From the IMG/VR virus record IMGVR_UViG_3300010299_000049, positions 1 through 26,873 of that record: 26,873 nt of DNA, one strand, 5' to 3'. Below, piece after piece: positions 1-10,700 of this stretch (its first letter is position 1; each line of letters opens with the position of its first letter). Below the pieces are notes generated by a model, which saw only the letters and a program-made list of their open reading frames with translations, had not been told where the DNA came from and searched no databases. Origin of the DNA: a virus. The position numbers and the translations under genes are program-made.

Positions 1-1001
1 CTTCCGCTGCTGCTACAGCAACAGTTTCTTCTGCGGGAACTATAACTTCATTTACAATCAGCGATGGTGGATCTGGATTTGCATCCATTCCTTCTGTAAC
101 TCTTTCCAATCCAATTGGAATTGGATCAACGGCGTCTGCTACAGCAACTATTATCAATGGGTCTGTTGTTGCTATTGCAGTTTCCAATCCTGGATCTGGA
201 TATGCATCGACAAATCCTCCAAAAGTCCTTATTCAAGATGAACCATCTGTATTAGAAACTGATAATGTTCAGAGTTATAGTGGAGATTATGGAAAAATTG
301 TGGGATTTGGTGTTACTACTAGTGGTTTGACCACAAAAGTAATATTTGATCTTTTCATTCCTACAGATTCAGATCTAAGAGGAACCCACTATGTTTCTTC
401 CGCAAGCACTATTAGCGGAATTAGCACTGGCGACTATTTTGTAGTCAGAGATTCCAATATTGGTTTTGCAGTAACTAATTTTGAAACTAGAAGAACCAAC
501 AGCACCACAATCGGTATTTGCAAATCTCATTTTGATGGCGTATATCAAGTAAATGACTTCCACGTAACATTTAGACCTGTTACTGGAATTGGCACCGTAT
601 CTGTAGTAAGAGTATTTGCTAATGTTGCTGGACTTGGTTCTCAAAGTCTTTCAAATATTACTGGAATTGGATCTGTTGGATTGGGAGTTACTTCCCTTGG
701 CGGAAATATTGAGTATTCTCAAGTTGCAATTAGTAGTGTAACTTTCGATAGTAGCACAATTACTTTTGATAGCACATTGTATTCCTTTGATAATCAAGGA
801 AATATAACTGGCATTGCTTTTAGTGGCAATGTCTTAGATTCAGCGTTCTTTGGAAGATATAGTTGGGGCAAAATTGTTGTCGAAGGAAGGAATTCTACAA
901 ATCAATTCAATTTCTACGGCAACAATGGAATCATTGGAATCAATACTTCCGCTCTAATTACAAGAGAAAGATACCTGAAATACAAGAACTACATCAATTA
1001 A
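1..1001 (+). CDS. C-terminal part of a large virion structural protein (partial)
   Basis: The reading frame is open from the first base (codons begin at position 3) to the TAA at 999-1001, so the true start lies outside the window; the GTG near 300 is internal. About 332 residues are visible. The first 80 are rich in Ser, Thr, Ala and Gly and hold two copies of a short beta module with the signature Gly-(Ser)-Gly-(Tyr/Phe) (SDGGSGF, SNPGSGY); the same module appears in gp8, the DUF4815 protein and gp14 downstream. The rest is beta-rich with many GIG and GVT turns, and the end is charged and aromatic (TRERYLKYKNYIN). Lying just upstream of a fibre gene and gp8, it could be a gp6/gp7-region baseplate protein or a fibre. 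I do not recognise the family with certainty. Confidence 0.75.
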   Translation, partial: SAAATATVSSAGTITSFTISDGGSGFASIPSVTLSNPIGIGSTASATATIINGSVVAIAVSNPGSGYASTNPPKVLIQDEPSVLETDNVQSYSGDYGKIVGFGVTTSGLTTKVIFDLFIPTDSDLRGTHYVSSASTISGISTGDYFVVRDSNIGFAVTNFETRRTNSTTIGICKSHFDGVYQVNDFHVTFRPVTGIGTVSVVRVFANVAGLGSQSLSNITGIGSVGLGVTSLGGNIEYSQVAISSVTFDSSTITFDSTLYSFDNQGNITGIAFSGNVLDSAFFGRYSWGKIVVEGRNSTNQFNFYGNNGIIGINTSALITRERYLKYKNYIN

Positions 1002-1003
1002 AC

Positions 1004-1010
1004 CTAAATA
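1004..1010 (+). promoter_or_regulatory. Putative T4-type late promoter (CTAAATA)
   Basis: CTAAATA lies 2 bases after the stop of the preceding gene and about 21 bases before the ATG at 1032. It matches the single-box late promoter of T4-like phages (TATAAATA, relaxed to CTAAATA in marine relatives), recognised by the gp55/gp33/gp45 late system. Its position at a gene junction supports it. Confidence 0.55.
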
Positions 1011-1031
1011 CTTTTAAAATCTTTGGCGATA

Positions 1032-3131
1032 ATGGCAGTACAAGGAATAGGCACAGGATCTAGTCCAAATGATGGAAATGGTGATAGTCTACTAGCAGGT
1101 GCTTTAAAAATAAATTCTAATTTTGATGAATTATATACTCTCCTTGGAGATGGGACCACATTAACTTCTAATGTGGTCAATGAACTTGTTGCGGGAAGCA
1201 ATGTTTCTCTTTCTGCTACGACAGGCAAAATTACCATCACTGCAACTGCATCTGCAAGTGCATTAGATTCTGTTTGGAGAACTACAGATGTAGGAATTAA
1301 CACAGTTTCTAACGTTGGAATTGGAAGCACTGGTCCTGAGTCAGCATTAACCGTTTCTGGAGATGCTAAAGTTTCTGGTGTTGTCACTGCAACTTCTTTT
1401 GTTGGAAATTTAACTGGTGATGTAACTGGTGGTGCTACACAAGTATTCATTAGTACAACCACTTCCAACTCAGTAACTAATACTTCATGGTTAGTTCCTT
1501 TTGTTGATGGATCTGGTGGTTCAAACAAACCACTTTATATTACTGGCGCTGGATGGGGTCTAAGATGGTTCAATCCATCTAAAGCACTGTTCGTTACTAA
1601 TTCCACTGATGCGGATCAATCTGCTGATCCTGGAGCAGGAAAGGTAATTATTAGACCCAATGATGTAACAATTGGGGCAAATGTCAAAATTGATGGAAGT
1701 TCCGGAATTATTACCGCAACTACATTGGAAGGTAATGCCACAGGTCTTACAGGAACTCCAGATTTGAATGTCGGAATTGTAACTGCTGTTAGTTTTGTTG
1801 GATCTGGTACTGCTCTAACTGGTGTTTCTGTTGGTAGCACCGATTATGTCACTGGTATAGCAATTACCATGGCAACAGGAAACTTCAGTGGAAATGTTTC
1901 TATTGGAGGAACTACCTCTATTGAGGGCGGTGTAACATTAGTAACTAATAATGCAACTGTTTCTGGAACCATTGGAACAACTGGAGAAATTAAACAAATT
2001 GGTGGAGTTCCATTCTTCTATGATGGAAGTGCATGGAGAGAGTTTGTTCTTTCTACAGGTGTTAGCACTACTCAAACTGCGGATACCAGTTGGGATAATG
2101 TTATCTTAAGATCTACTTATGATACAGACTTCTATGATTCTAAATTCGAAGTTCATCCAGTTCTAACGGGATCTGGTGCTACTACTGTATCCAGTCCTGT
2201 CAAAATAGGAACAAAATCATATAGAAATAATGGATCTGCTGGTGCTGGTTTATCTTATGCATATAGATCCGAATATGACTTTACTGGTCCATGGACAATA
2301 GAATTTTGGATATATCACGATTCTACTCCAGCAGATTATTATACAATAATATCACAACTTTCAACAATTAATACTGCTAATAACTGGGCGTTTACAATTA
2401 GTCAAATCGGCAGCAATATATACTGGCGGTGGTCCAATGAAGCAGAATCTAGTGATCAAACCCTCCATCTAACTTCAACATCTGGTTTCAACAGTAATTA
2501 TGTAAATAAATGGATACATTATGCACTTGTTAGAGAATCCGATAATGGATCCATACACTTTTACATCGATGGTGTAGAAACCGCTTATACGATCAATGAT
2601 GCTGTTATTGATAATGATATAACCAGCACTAATGGAGCTGGATTGTATATTGGAGGGATTGTTAGTGACACTATAAATTCATATACCTTTAATTCCGCAG
2701 GTTCTATAGATGCTTTCTTTGATGATATTAGAATTTCAACAGTAGCAAGATATACATCTATTGGAATTAATACTGATATAACATTCACTCCTCCTTCTAC
2801 TGCTCTTGAGACAACAGGAACACTTACAAGTTCATATACTCCACCTGGAAACAAACGTGGAGTAATTGCCTTAGGAGCAAGTCCAAGTTGGAAAGGAACT
2901 CCTGGTTGCACAGTTTCTCAACAATCTAGCGGAAATTATCGTGTAACTTTTGCAACTCCATATATTAGCAATCTTGATTATTCAGTTCTATCACAGGCAG
3001 CAGATCAAGGATATGCTTCATATGTCGGTATCGCTAGATCAACTGAACATGTAGATATTTCCGTCAACAAACAGAGCGATGATTCTGCTGTTGATACTGG
3101 TTATCTCACTGTTCAGATTACCAATCTGTAA
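1032..3131 (+). CDS. Tail-fibre-like virion protein with LamG/concanavalin-like domain
   Basis: 699 residues if read from ATG 1032. A TTG at 1023 is in frame, but ATG gives the usual fibre N-terminus (MAVQGIGTGSSPNDGNGDSL). Residues 1-45 are that motif, followed by an NSNFDELYTLLGDGT helix. Residues 95-125 contain the stem motif GIGSTGPESALTVSGDAKVSG, related to stem motifs of the fibre proteins downstream. Residues about 370-575 look like a LamG/concanavalin A-like jelly-roll: FTGPWTIEFWIYHD, later WIHYALVRE and IHFYIDGVE, then IDAFFDDIRIS. Such domains usually bind carbohydrate. The gene has its own late promoter motif and precedes gp8. It is inferred to be an accessory fibre or surface adhesin; which virion part carries it cannot be told from sequence. 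The fold assignment is from motif recognition only. Confidence 0.75.
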   Translation: MAVQGIGTGSSPNDGNGDSLLAGALKINSNFDELYTLLGDGTTLTSNVVNELVAGSNVSLSATTGKITITATASASALDSVWRTTDVGINTVSNVGIGSTGPESALTVSGDAKVSGVVTATSFVGNLTGDVTGGATQVFISTTTSNSVTNTSWLVPFVDGSGGSNKPLYITGAGWGLRWFNPSKALFVTNSTDADQSADPGAGKVIIRPNDVTIGANVKIDGSSGIITATTLEGNATGLTGTPDLNVGIVTAVSFVGSGTALTGVSVGSTDYVTGIAITMATGNFSGNVSIGGTTSIEGGVTLVTNNATVSGTIGTTGEIKQIGGVPFFYDGSAWREFVLSTGVSTTQTADTSWDNVILRSTYDTDFYDSKFEVHPVLTGSGATTVSSPVKIGTKSYRNNGSAGAGLSYAYRSEYDFTGPWTIEFWIYHDSTPADYYTIISQLSTINTANNWAFTISQIGSNIYWRWSNEAESSDQTLHLTSTSGFNSNYVNKWIHYALVRESDNGSIHFYIDGVETAYTINDAVIDNDITSTNGAGLYIGGIVSDTINSYTFNSAGSIDAFFDDIRISTVARYTSIGINTDITFTPPSTALETTGTLTSSYTPPGNKRGVIALGASPSWKGTPGCTVSQQSSGNYRVTFATPYISNLDYSVLSQAADQGYASYVGIARSTEHVDISVNKQSDDSAVDTGYLTVQITNL

Positions 3132-3137
3132 TCCTCA

Positions 3138-3144
3138 ATAAATA
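3138..3144 (+). promoter_or_regulatory. Putative T4-type late promoter (ATAAATA)
   Basis: AATAAATA sits in the 30-base gap between the fibre-like gene and gp8, 17 bases before the gp8 ATG. It would drive gp8 and the DUF4815 gene, which follows gp8 after 6 bases without another motif. Confidence 0.65.
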
Positions 3145-3161
3145 ACTAAAAAATTTGCAAA

Positions 3162-4712
3162 ATGGCTGCAATAATCACTGATCAGATAAGAATTTTAAAT
3201 GCTAGTAATTTTGTTTCTGGTGTAACGACCGGAACAGATAGTTACTATACTTGGATTGGACTTCCCAATCCAAGTGACTATAAAAGTGACTGGGATGTAA
3301 GTCCTCCTTCACCGAAGGACAACTTTGACGAAGAGAATGCATATTGGGACAATATGATTGCTCTGAAAAAAATTAATGAATCTGATATCAGACAAGTAGT
3401 TACTAAAAGGGTTTGGTCTTCTGGAACCAAATATGAGATGTACCGTCATGACTATAGCAGAACCAATACTGCTAAAGTTTCTGGTGCATCGAATCTTTAT
3501 TCGACACCCTTCTATGTTCTAAACAGTGATTATAGAGTTTATATTTGTCTTCAAAATGGAACAAGTCCAGAAAACCCATCAGGAAGACCTTCCCTCGATG
3601 AACCAAGATTTACAGATTTAGAACCAAGAGCAGCAGGAAACAGTGGTGATGGTTATGTTTGGAAGTATCTTTATACAATTAAACCATCCGAAATTGTAAA
3701 ATTTGATTCTACTGCATATATGCCAGTTCCTCAAAACTGGGATACAAATGCAGATGCAGCTCCAGTAAGAGATAATGCTGTCGATGGATCAATTAAGATC
3801 GTAACAATTACCAACAGAGGTGTTGGTGTAGGAACAGCGAATCAGATTTATACCAGAGTTCCTATTAAAGGAGATGGATCTGGTGCAGAATGCACATTAG
3901 TTATTAATAATGATCAGCAAGTAGAATCAATTACAGTTTCCAATCAAGGAAGTGGATATACTTATGGAAATATTGATCTGGATGCTGGCAATGTTCCAGT
4001 TTCTACAACTAAGCCTTTATTCAACATTATAATTTCACCTCAAGGTGGACATGGTGCAGATATTTACAGAGAATTGGGAGCAAGTAACGTTCTTCTTTAT
4101 TCTAGAATTGAAAATGATAATGAAAATCCCGATTTTGTTACAGGAAATCAAATTGCAAGATTGGGTCTTGTGAAGAATCCAAGAGTTTATAGTTCTTCCC
4201 AAGTTTTAACATCAGACAAAGCTAGTGCTGCTTATGCTGTTAGACTTACTGGAATTGGTTATAGCACGGCAACATTTACAGCAGATTCATATATTACTCA
4301 AACAATCGGAACGGGACAAACTGCTGCTGGAAGAGTGATTAGTTATGATCAAGTGACTGGTGTTCTTAAGTATTGGCAAGACAGAACTGTTGCGGGATTC
4401 AATACAGTAGGAACTGCACAAAGTAATCCTCAATATGGATATGACATGTTCAGGTTTACTGCTTCCCCATCAACAGGAGGATCCTTATCTATTAATGGAG
4501 GATCTACTACTCTGTCTATCAGCACAAATTTCACGGGTATTTCGACCGTAATAAATAATAAAACCTACTACTTGGGTCAATCTTTTGTCTCTGGTGTGTC
4601 TAATCCAGAAGTTCAAAAATACTCTGGAGACATTTTATACGTTGATAACCGACCTGCCATTACAAGGTCGTCTAGTCAAAAAGAAGATATCAAGATCATT
4701 TTGCAGTTCTAA
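3162..4712 (+). CDS. gp8: Baseplate wedge protein gp8
   Basis: 516 residues; T4 gp8 has 334. Both ends match T4 gp8 well: GDGYVWKYLYTIKP (about residues 162-175) against T4 GDGYVWEYLFEIPP, and the C-terminus GDILYVDNRPAI ending DIKIILQF against T4 GEMIYMENRPPI ending EINILFTF. gp8 is a dimeric wedge protein that links gp10, gp7 and gp6 in the T4 baseplate. The extra roughly 180 residues lie between about 205 and 430. They include two beta modules with VTITNRGVGVG and VSNQGSGYTYG, and a GTGQTAAGRVISYD segment of a second module type also seen in gp14 and the DUF4815 protein. These are probably surface insertions that leave the wedge fold intact. Synteny agrees, although no gp9-gp12 homologues follow as in T4. 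Confidence 0.93.
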   Translation: MAAIITDQIRILNASNFVSGVTTGTDSYYTWIGLPNPSDYKSDWDVSPPSPKDNFDEENAYWDNMIALKKINESDIRQVVTKRVWSSGTKYEMYRHDYSRTNTAKVSGASNLYSTPFYVLNSDYRVYICLQNGTSPENPSGRPSLDEPRFTDLEPRAAGNSGDGYVWKYLYTIKPSEIVKFDSTAYMPVPQNWDTNADAAPVRDNAVDGSIKIVTITNRGVGVGTANQIYTRVPIKGDGSGAECTLVINNDQQVESITVSNQGSGYTYGNIDLDAGNVPVSTTKPLFNIIISPQGGHGADIYRELGASNVLLYSRIENDNENPDFVTGNQIARLGLVKNPRVYSSSQVLTSDKASAAYAVRLTGIGYSTATFTADSYITQTIGTGQTAAGRVISYDQVTGVLKYWQDRTVAGFNTVGTAQSNPQYGYDMFRFTASPSTGGSLSINGGSTTLSISTNFTGISTVINNKTYYLGQSFVSGVSNPEVQKYSGDILYVDNRPAITRSSSQKEDIKIILQF

Positions 4713-4718
4713 AAAGTC

Positions 4719-7700
4719 ATGCCACAAGAAATTAACCTTAACGTATCACCATACTTCGACGATTTTGATTCGGGAAAGGATTATTACAAGGTACTTTTTA
4801 AGCCTGGTTATCCCGTTCAAGCGAGAGAACTGACAACTCTTCAATCTATTCTTCAGAATCAAATTGAACAATTTGGTCAATCCTTTTATAAGGAGGGAGC
4901 TAAAGTAATCCCAGGTCATTTTGGATACAATAAGTCTTATTATGCCGTAAAAATTGACAATATTTCAAATGGTATTCCTGTAGATGCATATCTTACTGAA
5001 CTCGTTGGACTTAAAATTACAGGTAGAAATTCTGGCGTAACAGCGGTCGTTTCTGGATTTTTGTATTCAGATGAATCGGAAACTTCTAATGCTACTTTGT
5101 ATGTAAATTATCTTGGTTCAAGTACAACCGATAACGCTTCACAGTTCTTCAGTGATGGAGAAGATTTATTTGCAAACGATACAATTGTTTCTGGATCTAT
5201 TGCTAGTCCTGTAATTGAATCTGGAGAAACATTTGCAACTACAATTGCTAATGAAGCAAATGCAGTTGGATCTTCCTTCTCTATATCGGAAGGTGTATAT
5301 TTCATAAGAGGAAGATTCGTTACTGTTAAAGATGAAACACTGATTTTAGACCAATATTCCGCAAATCCTTCTTACAGAGTTGGTCTTTATGTTAATGAAG
5401 AGATTGTCAATGCTGATGAAGATGATACATTAAACGATAATTCACAAGGTTTCAATAATTATTCTTCTCCTGGCGCAGATAGACTTAGAATTACTGTATC
5501 TCTTTTCAAAAAACCTCTAGATGATAAAGATGATGCAAACTTCGTGGAATTGGTCACCATTAAAGATGGTGTTTTAAGATCACAAGAAAAAACGGAACTT
5601 TCCAATAGAGTTGGAGATGAGATTTCCAGAAGAATATCTCAGGGAACTGGAGACTATTATATTGATCCATTTTTAGTAACAGCAAAAGAAACTTTAAATG
5701 ATTTAAAAGGAAATGGTGGAATTTTTGGCGAAGGACAACTGACTTCTAATGGATCAATTCCATCAGAAGATCTTGCAACATATCAAATTTCCCCAGGTTC
5801 AGCAGTAGTTAAAGGATTTGATATAAAAACTATTGCTCCAACTTTTATTGATTTTCCAAAAACAAGAACTACTAAAACATTAGAAAATCAATCAATAATT
5901 TACAACACCGGTTCTACTCTTGTACTTAATAGAGTATTTGGATCTCCTAGCATTGGTGTAGGAAACACTTATGTTTTGAGTTTAAGAGGTGAAAGAGTTG
6001 GTCTTGGATCTACTACTCCAGCAGGAAAAGAAATTGGAGTAGCAAGAGTATATGACTTTAAATTAGAATCTGGATCATATGATAGCGAAAATGCAAACCT
6101 AAACAGATGGAATATTTCTTTATTTGATGTTCAAACTGTAACTGAAATTAATTTAAATGAACCAATCACTTTGTCGGTTCCAACCTTCGTAAAAGGAAAC
6201 AAAAGTGGAGCAACAGCATATTTGAATAGTTCTGTTGCTGCTGGAACTGCTTTAACAGTATATCAAAAGTCTGGAGATTTCCTCGTAAATGAAACTTTCT
6301 CCTTTGACGGAATTTCAAATACTAGAGTAGCAACTTCAGTAACTTCATATGGAATGTCAGACGTTAAGTCTGTTTATGGTGTAGTGGGAGTAGCAAATTC
6401 TTTCACTGCGGACGTTATACAAACACCTTCATCGACAATTGGAATTGCAACTATCAGTGCGATTGATGCAGCAACAGGATTTAGTTCAATTCGTTCATCA
6501 AACGAATTTTTCCCAGGAACAATATCAGTCAATAATCTTATAAGATTTACTGATACATCTCTTCCAAATCCAGTTATCGCTAGAGTTGTTAGTGTAGGAA
6601 CTACTCATGTAGTAATTGCGGGAGTTACTACAGTAACAGGAATTACATCTAGCAAACTTCCAAGTTCTACTCTCCAAGTAACAGATTTAACATATCTTAC
6701 AACAAAATTAGGAGATTCTGCGGATAATACGCTTTACACTAGACTTGCTAAACCTAATATTTCTAACGTTTCTATTGATAAAACTACTCTGACAGTTAGA
6801 AAAACATATACCAACCTGATTATTGATTCCACTAAAAAATTATCGACAACTGTAAGTGCTGGCACAGACCTTAGATTCTTGCCTTTTGATGAAGAAAGAT
6901 ACACACTTTTCAGGTCTGATGGAACATGCGAAGTTCTTACTTCAGATAAATTTGAATTTACTTCCGATGCACAAGAACTTCAAATTTATAACTTGAGTGG
7001 AACTGATACTGGAGCAACTTTAGTAGCTACTCTTACAAAAACAAAAGTAAAGGAAAAGGTAAAGAGAAAAAATAGAGTAGGAACTCTTTTAGTTTCATAC
7101 TCAAACAATTCTGCTTCTGGCGTAGGAACTACTTCTATTAATGATGGTTTGACATATGGAAACTATCCATATGGAACAAGAGTACAAGATACGGAAATTT
7201 CATTAAACGTTGGTGATGTTACTGATGTTCTTGGAATTTATGAGTCGTTTGGAACTTCAAATCCATCTGCACCTCAAATGACCTTAACGACCATTTCTGG
7301 TCCAAGCAGTAAGACCTCCGACTTAATTATTGGTGAAGAGTTTGTGGGACAGTCTAGTGGTGCTGTCGGAATGGTTGCAGAAAGAATAGATGACACAACT
7401 ATTTCTTTCATAAGTTTGAATGAAATTGGATTCACTGAGGGAGAATCTGTAATTTTTAAAGAAACTGACATTCAATCAGTAATTACAAATCTATCTTCTT
7501 CAAGTATTAACATTTCAAACAATTATATCTTTAAAAATGGTCAAACCGGCACTATTTTAGGACATAGTTCTATTGTTAGATCGCAAAAGTATTCGGCTCC
7601 AACAAGAAAACTTAAAATTTACTACACAAACGGGTTCTTTGAGTCTTCAGATGAAGGAGATTTTGTAACGGCAAATTCTTACAAAGAGTTTGATTACACC

Positions 7701-10700
7701 GATGATATTCAATTTATTGGAAACACTAGAAATACTGACATTATTGATATTAGACCAAAAGTTACAAATTATACGGTTTCTGAAGGATCTAGATCTCCTT
7801 TAGAGTTTCATGGAAGAACATTTGGTTCAACAGGAAACAGTGCTGCAAATGTACTTGCTTCAGATGAAGCAATCGCATTAGATTATTCATATTATCTTGG
7901 TAGAATTGATAGAATTTTCTTATCTAAAGATGGAAAATTCCAAGTTAAATACGGAATTCCTTCGGACAAACCAGAAATACCGGTAAATGTTGACGAGTCT
8001 ATTGAAGTTTGTCAAGCAAATATTCCCCCATATCTTTATGATGTAAGAAACGTATCATTTAATTTCTTACAGCATAAGAGATATACTATGAAGGATATCA
8101 AGAGACTTGAAGATAGAATCAGGAATCTTGAATATTATACTACCCTTTCTTTATTAGAAACTGACACTAATAATTTGTTTATTGCTGATAATAATGGATT
8201 GAATAAGTTTAAGTCTGGATTCTTTGTTGATAATTTCTCAACACTAAGACCACAAGATACTGGTAGAGAAATTAAAAACTCAATTGATTACTCTGCAAGA
8301 GAAATAAGACCAACTCATTATACTACATCAATAGATCTTCAACCATATCCAACGAAATTGTCTTCGGAGGATTTGAGATTTAAACAACCTACTGGTGTTA
8401 ATATAAGAAGAGGTGAGGACATTGTAACCCTCGATTATTCTGAGACTGAGTGGTTAACACAACCATATGCAACTAAATCTGAAAGCGTAACTCCATTTAT
8501 TCTTAATTTCTGGGAAGGAACAATCGCATTGACCCCTTCTTCTGATGTTTGGGTCGATCAAAAGAGAATTGATGCAAAAATCATTCAAGCTCAAGGAAAT
8601 TATAATGAAACTCTTCAAAATGCTGTAGAAAATCTTGGAATTGATCCCCAAACTGGTCTTGCTCCAGTTGTTTGGAATTCTTGGGAAACTTTCTGGACAG
8701 GAAGACAAGTTATTGGCGGTGAAAGAACTGTAACCAGAAGTTTTGGTGGAGAATGGAGAGGAAACTTAGGGGGCGGCAACCGCATTGCTGCTTATGGCAC
8801 CAGAACCACTCAAGTTATTAGACAACAAGTTCAAGAAACTATTGATACTGGATATAAGACCAGAACAGGTACACAACAGCAATTTGTAGAGCAATGGGAT
8901 AATACTTCTGTTGGCGATAGAGTTGTAAGTAAAGACTTGATCACAAGTATGAGATCAAGAAACATTACTGTTGATGGAAGAAGATTCAAACCAAAAACAA
9001 GAGTTTATGCCTTCTTTGATGGGGTTGACGTAACTAAGTTTGTCACTCCAAAACTTCTTGAAATTGAAATGCTTTCTGGCGCTTTCCAAGTTGGAGAAAA
9101 TGTAGTTGGAACTGTCAGAGCGACAGGTCTCGGTGAAGATAAAGACAAGTCTAAACCATATATTAAGTTTAGATTAGCTTCTCCAAATCATAGAGAAGGA
9201 ACGTTTAACTCCCCAACGGTAGTTTATCCGATTAATCCTTACACTGATGAGGCGATGCCTACGACATATTCGTCAACATCATCCCTTCTCAATGTAGATA
9301 CATATGCGTTATCTAATCAAATTGATGGAGAGTATTACGGATTTGCTGAATCCGGAATGATATTGAAAGGAGAAACCAGTGGTGCTCAAGCAGTAATCTC
9401 AAATATGAGATTGGTAAGTGATATTGCCGCGAATGTACAAGGAAGTTTCTTCATTCCAGATGGAGATGTTATTGGATTCCCTAGTTTTGAGACTGGTTCA
9501 AAAACTTTTGAACTCAGCAGCGACAATTCAAATAACAGAGATCTGGCAACCACCCATGCAGTTGAAACATTTGTATCTTCTGGAACTTTAGAAACAGTTC
9601 AGGAAAACATTGTTTCTGTTAGAAATGCTAGAATTGAAACTATAGAAACATCTCAAACCGAAGATGTAAGAAGAACCACAGGAACGGTTGTTGTTGATTC
9701 TCAAGTTATTTCGCAATCAAGCAGACAGGTTCTTATTGGTTATTATGACCCTCTTGCACAAACCTTCTTTGTTGAAGATGAAACTGGAATATTCTTGTCG
9801 AAGGTAGATCTCTACTTCAGAACTAAGGATGATGCAGATATTCCTGTTGGCGTCCAAATTAGAACTACTAGACTTGGAACTCCAACTCAAACTGTTCTTC
9901 CTTTCTCGGAAGTTTACTTAGATCCAGTAAATGTAAATGTTTCTAGTGATGCGTCAGTTCCAACAACATTTACATTCCCAGCCCCAGTATATTTGGATGG
10001 TCAAACAGAATACGCTGTTGTAGTAAGATCAAATTCGGCAAAATACAGCGTATTCATCTCCAGAGTTGGTGAAAATGATTTGATTACTCAAGAATTTGTT
10101 GCACAACAACCTTACTTGGGATCCCTGTTCAAGTCGCAAAACGCTGCTGTTTGGGAACCATCACAATGGGAAGATCTTAAATTTACTCTCTATAGAGCTG
10201 AATTTGTTGAAAATGGAACACTTGAGTTCTTCAATCCAACTCTTTCTGTTGGAAATGGTCAAGTTGCTCCCCTGATTTCAAACCCAATTTCTTTGGAATC
10301 TAGAAAAATTAGACTTGGAATAACTTCTGCAGTCTTAGACAGCAGTTTGACATTAGGAAATACTCTTATCCAGAAGAATTCTAATGCATCTGGCAAGTAT
10401 ATTGGTGGAGCAGGAATTTGTACTGGTTCGCTCCAAGTAATCAATCCAGGTATAGGATACACTCCTTCTGCTGTTGATGGCGGAAGCTTCACTTACACTG
10501 GAGTTGCATTAACATCTATCACTGGAAATGGAATTAATGCAACGGCAGATATTCAAGTATCTGGTGGAATTATACAAAGTGCAACCATCGTAAATGGTGG
10601 AAATGGTTATGTTGCTGGTGATGTAGTCGGTGTATCTTCACTTGGAAACACACCAGCAGGATCTAACTTAAGACTTTCCATTGTTTCTATTGCAAGCACA

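Noticed and set aside
300-302. GTG at 300 as the start of the first gene
   Set aside because: The frame is open back to position 3 and upstream residues carry the family's repeat module, so the gene is cut by the window edge.
1023-1031. TTG start for the LamG fibre gene
   Set aside because: The in-frame ATG at 1032 gives the typical fibre N-terminus and a normal distance from the late promoter motif.
1004-1528. Minus-strand open frames across the structural genes, such as 1004-1528, 2585-2911 and 24512-25039
   Set aside because: They lie wholly inside strong + strand genes, have biased composition mirroring the opposite strand, and show no family resemblance or promoter context.
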